DNA of 6,452 bases from Oscillospiraceae bacterium (GTDB lineage Bacteria; Bacillota; Clostridia; Oscillospirales; Ruminococcaceae). The stretch lies in assembly GCA_020024615.1 (NCBI GenBank), contig JAHHTP010000050.1, forward strand, positions 1-6,452, given 5' to 3'. Every line of letters starts with the position of its first letter. Position 1 is the stretch's first letter. The notes under the pieces are model-generated. The model was not told the DNA's origin. It saw only the letters and a program-made list of their open reading frames with translations, and did not search any database. Positions 1-5,352 of the stretch are shown one piece after another. Both the position numbers and the translations under genes were made by a program.

Positions 1-32
1 AAGCGTTTGATTCCGCCTGATTTTTGTTTCAT
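1..32 (-). CDS. 5' end of an unidentified gene, cut by the window edge
   Basis: An ATG at 32-30 opens a reading frame that runs off the left edge after 11 codons (MKQKSGGIKR, then Leu or Phe). An AGGAGG ribosome binding site lies about 10 nt upstream (near 43-48), and a -10 box and iron-box-like operator lie beyond it, so this is a credible gene start. The short basic N-terminus resembles that of fused permease-ATPase ABC transporters of the YbtP/YbtQ type seen beside AraC regulators in Clostridia. Eleven residues cannot prove this, so the product is left open. It follows the importer's terminator and appears to be a separate transcription unit in the same direction. Confidence 0.55.
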   Translation of the reverse strand, partial: MKQKSGGIKR

Positions 33-59
33 AGAAACAAATCCTCCTTCCATTTGTGA

Positions 60-78
60 TTAGCTGTAGCTAACTTAA
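60..78 (-). promoter_or_regulatory. putative DtxR/IdeR-like iron box upstream of the left-hand gene
   Basis: The plus strand reads TTAGCTGTAGCTAACTTAA. It matches the 19-bp DtxR consensus TTAGGTTAGCCTAACCTAA at 13 of 19 positions, with both outer arms (TTAG and CTAAC-TAA) kept and the centre diverged. It also contains a perfect inverted repeat, TTAGCT-GT-AGCTAA (60-73). In the direction of the left-hand gene it begins 4 nt after the TATAAT box and so covers the expected transcription start, the usual place for a repressor. It shares AGTTAGC and the final CTAA with the stronger box at 5202-5220 in the same alignment. The regulator itself is not in the window. Confidence 0.5.
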
Positions 79-82
79 TTCT

Positions 83-114
83 ATTATAGCGGTTTCTACT
101 TTGATTCTCTACAA
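83..114 (-). promoter_or_regulatory. promoter of the left-hand gene
   Basis: A perfect TATAAT -10 box lies at 88-83. The -35 region is weak: TAGAGA at 111-106 has a 17-bp spacer, and TTGTAG at 114-109 has 20 bp. The expected start point falls inside the iron-box-like sequence at 60-78, leaving a leader of about 45 nt before the ATG at 32. Confidence 0.55.
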
Positions 115-151
115 CCTTTTAGGTATATTGATACTCCAATCAGACAAGAGT

Positions 152-189
152 AAAAACCACAAGAAAGGGTGGTCTGCAACAGTCACCCT
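152..189 (-). terminator. intrinsic terminator at the end of the importer operon
   Basis: Downstream of the binding-protein stop, the minus strand carries AGGGTG (189-184) and CACCCT (171-166), a 6-bp stem. An inner CTG/CAG pairing extends it, and TTTCTT follows. A second, mutually exclusive hairpin, ACCAC/GTGGT (loop CCTTTCTT), ends in TTTTT at 156-152. Either could terminate the operon. The plus strand has no matching T tract, so it looks one-directional. Confidence 0.6.
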
Positions 190-202
190 CCCAAATAAAT
201 GA

Positions 203-1831
203 TTATTTTACCTTGATATTCTGAACAGCAGTAAAACTCGTATCACCAATATACTCATAGTCCGCAACCTTGTCATTGTAAACAGCTAACTGATGTGTAT
301 AGTACAAAGGTGTAACAAGGCACCGATCAGCCATTGTTGTCAGAATTGTTTGATAGATTTCCTGAATCTTTGCCTCGTCTGTTTCCGCATTCAGTTCGTT
401 TAACAGGTTCTCCGGCAAGTAGTTATACACCTGTGCCAGAATTGGGTCAGTGGACACATTCGGATCTAACCCTGCGATTACAACAGTGGGATCATAATAT
501 CCACCCTGAGTTCTGAAAATGGTAGCGCCATATTTTCCTCCTGTGACCATCATATACCAGTCCATCATCGCAGCAGAGTTTGGTGTAAACTCAATACCAA
601 TCTTTTTCAACTGATCACAAATATAAACTACGGTATTATCATCAGATGCAGAGCCTGTCTGATAAGCAAATACAGCAGACAGTTTCAATCCATCCTTTTC
701 TCGGATTCCATCACCATCTGTATCAACATAGCCAGCACTATCCAAAAGCTTATTAGCCTCATCAATATTGTAATCAAAAACCTTTTGGTCCACATTACAA
801 TAAGGAACACTTCGTGCAAAGAAAGTATCTGATTCCTCATACAGACCGCCAAAAATATTTTTGACGATAGCACTTTTATCAACTGCCATCGTAATGGCTT
901 CACGGACAACCTGATCGCTGAAGACAGGATCACTTAAGTTATAGCCCATATAATAGGTCTGCATAGATCCGTCATCGGCTTTTGCCGTATAACCATCCGC
1001 AGCACTGATTTCCTCAAAATTTTCAACGGAGATTTTGGTGATACCGGAATAAAAGTCGATTTCGCCATTTTTAAGTGCCAGTAGCTTAGCATCATTATCA
1101 GGTATATTTGTAATGGAGAAGCTGTCAACATCAGGTTCCTCTCCCCAATAATTGGGGTTCTTCTCGAAATTCCAGACCTTTCCATTATTGTCACCGGAAT
1201 ACATATATGGACCAGTACCGCAGGTTGAAGACTTAAAGGTATCCTTTGCGGTCAAATCATCATTGAACTGCTCACTGGATACGATGCCCCACGGATTTGC
1301 AAGACAGAGTTCACGCATCGTACCATAGTATGGCTGGGTCAGGTGAAGCTCCACTGTATAGTCATCAATTACCTCAGCCTTATCGATAATAGTAGAGAGC
1401 TTGCCATAACCTCCATTGTATTGACCAAGGTTTACCGGAACTGCCATAAGGGATACAGCCACATCATCGGCAGTCAGATCGGAACCATCTGAAAACTTGA
1501 TTTCCTTTTTAATCTTGAAGGTATATACTGTTCCATCCTCACTCATAGACCAACTTTCAGCCAGCATACCAGTCAGTTCTCCATTTGCGTCATACTTTAC
1601 CAGAGTATCATAGAAAGAGGGGAGCCAATAAGTAAGATCATAGCCGCTGGAGGTGACTGCGGGCGTGATGACCGTATAAAAATACTCGAATCCCCAACTT
1701 TCAGCCAGATTAAGATGCACGGGTTTACTGTTTTCCTGTGGCGTTCCAGATCCAGACGACTCTGAGCAAGCCGCCAGAGAAAAAAGCATAGCTGCGGACA
1801 GTGCCGCTACTGCAAATCGTTTGAATTTCAT
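203..1831 (-). CDS. ABC importer substrate-binding lipoprotein (SBP_bac_5 family, Nik/Cnt/Dpp type)
   Basis: This 542-aa extracytoplasmic receptor should capture the ligand and deliver it to the permease pair. A lipoprotein signal peptide is clear: basic MKFKR, a hydrophobic core, and lipobox LAAC with lipidated Cys22, so the protein is membrane-anchored. Family 5 signatures are present: the YDTLVKYD...LAESW...F..KIKKEIKFSDG block (74-115), GTGPY (205-209), NPNYWG (225-230), and the VREAITMAVDK helix (309-319). A Ca-loop-like DTDGDG lies at 370-375. FRTQGGYYDP (439-448) resembles the RTWGAPYDP segment of NikA. In an ungapped comparison from memory, NikA Trp398 becomes Gln442, Tyr402 is kept as Tyr446, and metal ligand His416 becomes Ser460. 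The Arg-rich segment facing the ligand (PRPFRF) reads ANPWGI (178-183). The family is secure; the ligand (peptide, metal chelate or opine-like metallophore) is open. A ribosome binding site (AAAGGAAAG) precedes the ATG. Being last in the operon is atypical for a receptor. Confidence 0.93.
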   Translation of the reverse strand: MKFKRFAVAALSAAMLFSLAACSESSGSGTPQENSKPVHLNLAESWGFEYFYTVITPAVTSSGYDLTYWLPSFYDTLVKYDANGELTGMLAESWSMSEDGTVYTFKIKKEIKFSDGSDLTADDVAVSLMAVPVNLGQYNGGYGKLSTIIDKAEVIDDYTVELHLTQPYYGTMRELCLANPWGIVSSEQFNDDLTAKDTFKSSTCGTGPYMYSGDNNGKVWNFEKNPNYWGEEPDVDSFSITNIPDNDAKLLALKNGEIDFYSGITKISVENFEEISAADGYTAKADDGSMQTYYMGYNLSDPVFSDQVVREAITMAVDKSAIVKNIFGGLYEESDTFFARSVPYCNVDQKVFDYNIDEANKLLDSAGYVDTDGDGIREKDGLKLSAVFAYQTGSASDDNTVVYICDQLKKIGIEFTPNSAAMMDWYMMVTGGKYGATIFRTQGGYYDPTVVIAGLDPNVSTDPILAQVYNYLPENLLNELNAETDEAKIQEIYQTILTTMADRCLVTPLYYTHQLAVYNDKVADYEYIGDTSFTAVQNIKVK

Positions 1832-1864
1832 AGTATAACTTTCCTTTCTTAATATGAATTATTT

Positions 1865-2647
1865 TTATATGTACAGCGGTGATTGTATAACCCCGCTTGC
1901 ATCCAGTAGTACTTTGCTGTATTCATTCTTGAACACATTCACATCGCCAGAAAAGTTGACCTGTTCGATCAGCCTGGAGGATCGCATTACTAGGATCTCA
2001 TCCGCCACGACGAGTGCAAGTTCCATGTCATGTGTAATGAAAATTAAGGTAAAGCCCACTATCTTATGCAGTTTTATGATTTCCTCGATAATTTTCTTAC
2101 GTAGCGGTAAGTCAAACCCATTTGTAGCTTCATCAAAAATCAGGCACTCCGGCTCCGCTGCTAACGCTCTTGCAATTGCCACACGCTTTTGCTCACCCCC
2201 AGATAGTTCGGATGGCAGGCGTGCATAGTAGTTTATAGGAAGGTTACAAAGGGTCATAAGCTCCTCACATCGTTGTTTTCGCTTTGAGCGATTCATATGA
2301 AAGAAGCAGACCAATGGCTCCTCGATAGATTTCCCGATGGATATTTTGGGGTCAAGTGCAGAAGCGGAATTTTGCTGTATGATCTGTACTTTCTTAAAGT
2401 AGTTTCTATCTACTTTATATCTACCTTTGTAGATGGCAATGCCATCTATCAGCACATTGCCGCCACTTGGTCTTTGAAGTCCGGCAATCATCCGAGCTAA
2501 TGTTGTTTTTCCTGAACCGGATTCCCCCACAATCGCATACCGACCTCCATCTCGAAAAGTAACGCTTATGGGAGAAACAGCCATAAAGCGGTCTTTTTCA
2601 AGCACCCCACCAGAAAAAGAACAACTAAGACTCTGTACTTCAATCAT
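1865..2647 (-). CDS. ABC importer ATP-binding subunit (NikE/CntF/OppF-like)
   Basis: One of two cytoplasmic ATPases powering the importer, 260 aa. It has Walker A GESGSGKTT (41-49), Q-loop QQNSASALDP (91-100), signature LSGGEQKR (148-155), Walker B LIFDEA (169-174) with catalytic Glu173, and switch His206 in ITHD. It is complete for ATP hydrolysis. The D-loop reads ATNGFD instead of the common PTSALD. At 260 aa it lacks the C-terminal oligo_HPY extension of OppD/OppF and DppD/DppF, matching the short NikE/CntF type. Its ATG overlaps the end of the upstream ATPase gene by 8 nt, indicating translational coupling, and an AAAGGAGA ribosome binding site lies about 8 nt upstream. It probably forms a heterodimer with the ATPase encoded just before it. 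Confidence 0.92.
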   Translation of the reverse strand: MIEVQSLSCSFSGGVLEKDRFMAVSPISVTFRDGGRYAIVGESGSGKTTLARMIAGLQRPSGGNVLIDGIAIYKGRYKVDRNYFKKVQIIQQNSASALDPKISIGKSIEEPLVCFFHMNRSKRKQRCEELMTLCNLPINYYARLPSELSGGEQKRVAIARALAAEPECLIFDEATNGFDLPLRKKIIEEIIKLHKIVGFTLIFITHDMELALVVADEILVMRSSRLIEQVNFSGDVNVFKNEYSKVLLDASGVIQSPLYI

Positions 2648-3422
2648 CTACATTTCTCCTTTCCAGTTGACACGCACTCAGAAGATATTTTGTGTATTCC
2701 TGCATGGGGCATTTCATAATATTTTCTGTCTTGCCGGATTCCACCACTTTCCCGTGGTTCATTATGAGGATCCTGTCAGAAAACGCTGCCGTCCTCATAT
2801 CATGGGTGACAAACAGCCCTGACATTCCTTCTTTGCACAAAGATCGCAATTCTTTCATCAGTTCTATACGGTTACAGGCATCAATGGCAGTAGTTGCTTC
2901 ATCTGCAATCAACAGCTGCGGTTGATTGACGAGAGCTGTCACTATCATAAGCCGTTGGAGCATACCGCCTGAAAGAGTGAACGGATAGCTTTTTAGAATC
3001 CGCTTTGTGTCTGTCAATCCAAGGCGATGCAGGGTTGCTTCAATCAAATTGGTCATTTCTGTCCTTGTTGCCTTTATATGATGACGCAGATAGGTTTCTT
3101 CAATCTGTCTGCCAACACGGATAGATGGATTAAAGGCCGTCATTGGATTCTGCATAATACAGCAGATTTCTTTTCCATAAATCTGCCGCCGCTCTTTTGA
3201 AGGGAGCGACAGCAAATCTCTGTCCTTGAACAGGATTTCTCCCCTGGATTGATAACCACTGCCCAGTAAGCCCATGATCGCTTTGCAGATGGTTGTTTTC
3301 CCGGCACCGGAGCTACCTACAATGGACAGTATTTCTCCTGGTGCAATTTGAAAGGCAATATGATCTACAATTGTTTCTCCCGAAGTGAGTGATACAGTAA
3401 GATTTCTGACTTCAAATAACAC
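2640..3422 (-). CDS. ABC importer ATP-binding subunit (NikD/CntD/OppD-like)
   Basis: The other cytoplasmic ATPase, 260 aa from the chosen start. Walker A is GSSGAGKTT (36-44), Q-loop QNPMTAFNP (91-99), signature LSGGMLQR (150-157), Walker B LLIADEA (170-176) with Glu175, and switch His207 in VTHD. The QNPMTAFNP block is typical of NikD/OppD/DppD first ATPases. No C-terminal HPY domain is present. The start is a GTG at 3422-3420: AGGAGG ends 8 nt upstream (near 3431-3436), giving MLFEVRNLTV, the expected beginning of this family. A longer frame from an ATG at 3494 would add 24 residues inside the permease gene with no ribosome binding site. The gene overlaps the upstream permease by 11 nt. Confidence 0.92.
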   Translation of the reverse strand: MLFEVRNLTVSLTSGETIVDHIAFQIAPGEILSIVGSSGAGKTTICKAIMGLLGSGYQSRGEILFKDRDLLSLPSKERRQIYGKEICCIMQNPMTAFNPSIRVGRQIEETYLRHHIKATRTEMTNLIEATLHRLGLTDTKRILKSYPFTLSGGMLQRLMIVTALVNQPQLLIADEATTAIDACNRIELMKELRSLCKEGMSGLFVTHDMRTAAFSDRILIMNHGKVVESGKTENIMKCPMQEYTKYLLSACQLERRNVDD

Positions 3423-4230
3423 TAATATGATCCTCCTTTCCAATTGTATCCCGCAGCCCTTCTCCCAATAAATTAAAACCAGCACAGCACACAATCAGGC
3501 AGATACCGGGATAAATAATCAGTGCAGGATTTGAATAAATGCTGTTACGTGCTTCATTCAGCATTGCACCCCATTCTGCAGTACCCTGAACCAAACCAAC
3601 TCCTAAAAAAGCAAAACTTGATATGGACATAATAACCGACGCAATTCCTGTTGTAAAATACACAATAAATTGTGGCAGAACATTTGGAATCAGGTGAACC
3701 ATTACAATCCGTATCCTTGACGCACCTGATGTTTTCGCTGCTTCTATATACTCCTTTCTGCACTCCATTTTTGCGTAAGAGCGAACCATCCTTAAAAACC
3801 ATGCGGTCATAGATATACTAATTGCGGTGAGAATACAGGCTGTTGTATCCTCGAAAGAGGTTACTAAAGCCATTGCAATTACCAATACAGGGAATGCCAT
3901 AAATATATCACATAGTAAACGAATGATTTCGTCCATAACACTGCCCTTATAACATGAGTAACATCCTACAAACAGTGCGATTGCTGATAAGATAGCTAAA
4001 ATAGGAACAGACAGTCCAAGGGAATATCTTGCTCCGTAAAGCAGTCTGGATAGTTCACATCGTCCCAGCTGGTCACATCCCAAGGGGTATTCTGCTGATG
4101 GTGCGGCATTCTTCAATGCCAGATTGGTTACATTGGGGGCATGGGGTGCAAGGATAGGTGCACATATCGCCAATATCACAAAAATAGCAATCAGCAGGGA
4201 TCCGAAGATTATTTGTCCTTTTCGTTTCAT
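3412..4230 (-). CDS. ABC importer permease (NikC/DppC/OppC-like)
   Basis: Inner-membrane subunit of 272 aa that pairs with the preceding permease to form the translocation pore. It begins with a short cytoplasmic tail and a first membrane helix (about 7-28). The family C signature YPLGCDQLGRCELSRLLYGARYSL follows at 49-71 region, then several hydrophobic segments. The EAA coupling loop, EYIEAAKTSGASRIRI with HLIPNVLP, lies at 160-186 and contacts an ATPase. SSFAFLGVGL (204-213), EWGAMLNEAR (219-228) and GFNLLGEGLRD (251-261) are classical C-terminal motifs. The ATG at 4230 is chosen because AGGAGGG lies about 9 nt upstream and it forms an ATGA overlap with the stop of the previous gene. A frame from 4314 would add 28 residues that overlap the upstream gene and lack a ribosome binding site. 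Confidence 0.93.
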   Translation of the reverse strand: MKRKGQIIFGSLLIAIFVILAICAPILAPHAPNVTNLALKNAAPSAEYPLGCDQLGRCELSRLLYGARYSLGLSVPILAILSAIALFVGCYSCYKGSVMDEIIRLLCDIFMAFPVLVIAMALVTSFEDTTACILTAISISMTAWFLRMVRSYAKMECRKEYIEAAKTSGASRIRIVMVHLIPNVLPQFIVYFTTGIASVIMSISSFAFLGVGLVQGTAEWGAMLNEARNSIYSNPALIIYPGICLIVCCAGFNLLGEGLRDTIGKEDHISVI

Positions 4231-5180
4231 ATTATTTCCCTCCTGTATGTCGGACAGATGATACCCGAAAGAATATCTGCCACGGTATTGAACAAGACAA
4301 ATAGGATGGCACATACCAGAATGGATCCAGATATTCCGTAGATGTCCATTCCCTCACATGATTTAATCAGATAACTGCCTAATCCATCAATAGAAAAAAC
4401 TCTCTCAATCAATGCAGAAGTTCCAAACAGAGCTGCACTATACTGGGCCAAAAGCGTAATGGCAGCAGGCAGTGCATTTCTTAATACCTGTCCATACACA
4501 ATTTGTGAATTGGAAAAACCTCTGGCTTTTGCATATACAACATAATCACTTTTCAATTCGTTTAAGATAGATGCCCTAAGAACTCTTGTTGCAATACAGA
4601 TAATTGGTACAGCCATCGAAATTGATGGCAGTATAAGTGATTTGAAACTTCCATCTGCAATCACATGAAAAAGTGGTATTTTAACTGCAAACACCGCCAA
4701 AAGTACCAAAGCCAGCCAAAAGCTGGGGACACAGATTCCGATAATACAAAGAACCCTCGTCACATTATCAAAAATTCCATCCTTCCGTATTACGGAAATC
4801 GCCGCTATCAGAACAGTAAATAATATTATCCAGACGATTGCCATAAGAATCATCATGCAAGTGACCGGTAATGCATTCGCAATATTCTCTATAACAGGCT
4901 TTCGGTTTGTGATTGCGGTTCCCAAATCACCATGAAGGACACCTTTTATATAGTTGACATATCTTTCTGAAAAGGGGGCATCTAAGCCAAGGCTTTCCCG
5001 AACTGACTGCACCTGCTCATCTGTTGCAAAGACATTGTTCTTCCTGACAAGCATTTCCGCTGGGTCGGTTCCCGTGAAAAGCTGTAGGCTGAAACTTAAT
5101 GTGACAACACTCAAAATGACAAGGATGAAATTGATGCTACGTATAGCAATTTTTTTTGTGGTTTCTCCAGCAATTCGCAT
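4227..5180 (-). CDS. ABC importer permease (NikB/DppB/OppB-like)
   Basis: First gene of the importer operon, 317 aa, an integral membrane subunit of the translocation channel. A first helix spans about 11-33. The family B N-terminal signature follows: RESLGLDAPFSERYVNYIKG and VLHGDLGTAI (61-90). Further helices lie at about 105-130, 142-168, 182-198 and 285-309. The EAA loop DYVVYAKARGFSNSQIVYGQ with VLRNALP is at 212-238, and GLGSYLIKSCEGMDIYGI (266-283) and the C-terminal DILSGIICPTYR (302-313) are typical. The ATG at 5180-5178 is preferred because GGAGGG sits 7 nt upstream. A TTG at 5195 would include the ribosome binding site in the coding region. Expression should depend on the control region at 5181-5352. 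Confidence 0.93.
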   Translation of the reverse strand: MRIAGETTKKIAIRSINFILVILSVVTLSFSLQLFTGTDPAEMLVRKNNVFATDEQVQSVRESLGLDAPFSERYVNYIKGVLHGDLGTAITNRKPVIENIANALPVTCMMILMAIVWIILFTVLIAAISVIRKDGIFDNVTRVLCIIGICVPSFWLALVLLAVFAVKIPLFHVIADGSFKSLILPSISMAVPIICIATRVLRASILNELKSDYVVYAKARGFSNSQIVYGQVLRNALPAAITLLAQYSAALFGTSALIERVFSIDGLGSYLIKSCEGMDIYGISGSILVCAILFVLFNTVADILSGIICPTYRREII

Positions 5181-5201
5181 GAAACATCCCTCCAAAGTTA
5201 G

Positions 5202-5220
5202 TTAGGTTAGGCTAACTATT
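5202..5220 (-). promoter_or_regulatory. DtxR/IdeR-type iron box before the importer operon
   Basis: In gene direction the site reads AATAGTTAGCCTAACCTAA. Its last 15 bases match the DtxR/IdeR consensus TTAGGTTAGCCTAACCTAA without a mismatch (15 of 19 overall). The plus strand (TTAGGTTAGGCTAAC, 5202-5216) also fits the inverted form of the consensus. An extra TTAG at 5198-5201 makes a run of CTAAC half-site-like units, which could allow a second overlapping dimer. The box ends about 10 nt before the GGAGGG ribosome binding site. A metal-loaded DtxR-family repressor binding here is inferred from the consensus. The box is unusual in lying about 65 nt downstream of the best -10 box. Confidence 0.72.
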
Positions 5221-5225
5221 GATTT

Positions 5226-5255
5226 AAAAAAAGCAGCCGCTTTTCAACGACTGCT
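5226..5255 (-). terminator. intrinsic terminator between the regulator gene and the importer operon
   Basis: The minus strand AGCAGTCGTT (5255-5246) pairs with AGCGGCTGCT (5241-5232) in a 10-bp stem with two G-U pairs and a GAAA tetraloop. Seven Ts follow (5232-5226). This is a textbook intrinsic terminator in the minus direction only. It can end the AraC transcript. It also lies downstream of the extended -10 promoter at 5287-5295, so a transcript from there must pass through it to reach the importer, as in an attenuator. Confidence 0.75.
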
Positions 5256-5279
5256 CTACAGCATACTCATCATTAGCAT
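5256..5279 (-). CDS. possible 7-codon leader ORF (MLMMSML), speculative
   Basis: An ATG at 5279-5277, only 7 nt after the -10 box, opens ATG CTA ATG ATG AGT ATG CTG TAG, encoding MLMMSML, with four Met in seven residues. The stop codon abuts the terminator stem at 5255. No Shine-Dalgarno sequence is present, so translation would have to be leaderless or nearly so. The position and biased composition recall leader peptides of attenuation systems, but a convincing antiterminator pairing was not found; only a weak TGCT/AGCA alternative hairpin overlaps the 5' arm of the terminator. It may be chance. Confidence 0.2.
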   Translation of the reverse strand: MLMMSML

Positions 5280-5286
5280 CTTAATT

Positions 5287-5315
5287 ATTATAGCATACTA
5301 AAGTGGTGCATTCTA
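5287..5315 (-). promoter_or_regulatory. extended -10 promoter of the importer operon
   Basis: The minus strand has TGC followed by TATAAT (5295-5287), a consensus extended -10. The -35 position 17 bp upstream (5315-5310, TAGAAT) matches TTGACA at only three of six positions, as expected for an activator-dependent promoter. The 21-bp-spaced direct repeat ends 3 bp upstream of this -35. The predicted start near 5280 gives a leader of roughly 100 nt containing the mini-ORF, the hairpin and the iron box. A weaker alternative is TTGAAA at 5247-5242 with a poor -10 near 5224-5219. Confidence 0.6.
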
Positions 5316-5318
5316 TGA

Positions 5319-5352
5319 CCGAACGGGTCGGTTTTTGCTCCGATCGGGTCAG
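5319..5352 (-). repeat. 13-bp direct repeat with 21-bp period, likely AraC activator site
   Basis: On the plus strand CCGAACGGGTCGG (5319-5331) and CCGATCGGGTCAG (5340-5352) are identical at 11 of 13 positions and start exactly 21 bp apart, two helical turns. They are GC-rich within an AT-rich spacer. The distal copy overlaps the stop codon of the AraC gene, and the proximal copy lies 3 bp from the weak -35. E. coli AraC binds its I1 and I2 half-sites with the same 21-bp period next to the promoter, so this is the best candidate operator for the adjacent regulator. Binding by that regulator is inferred. Confidence 0.6.

Noticed and set aside
1854..2228. Plus-strand 124-codon open frame opposite the second ATPase
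   Set aside because: It lies wholly antisense to a gene with intact ABC motifs, has no good ribosome binding site, and its composition (Ser/Thr-rich, no domain) is that of a shadow frame.
3423..3494. Longer ATG start for the first ATPase
   Set aside because: No ribosome binding site, and the added residues overlap the permease C-terminus; the GTG at 3422 with AGGAGG gives the expected family N-terminus.
4231..4314. Longer start for the second permease
   Set aside because: The added 28 residues come from the upstream gene's coding sequence, lack a ribosome binding site, and precede a perfect AGGAGGG-ATGA coupling.
5181..5195. TTG start at 5195 for the first permease
   Set aside because: This extension would translate the GGAGGG ribosome binding site itself; the ATG at 5180 has ideal spacing.
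5319..5331. ACCGA/TCGGT inverted repeat as a terminator for the regulator gene
   Set aside because: A 5-bp stem can form but no T tract follows it; the spacing with the second copy fits a protein-binding direct repeat better.
5196..5348. Riboswitch (for example cobalamin, NiCo or Mn class) in the importer leader
   Set aside because: The predicted leader is only about 100 nt and consists of the mini-ORF, one terminator hairpin and the iron box; no known aptamer core was recognised.
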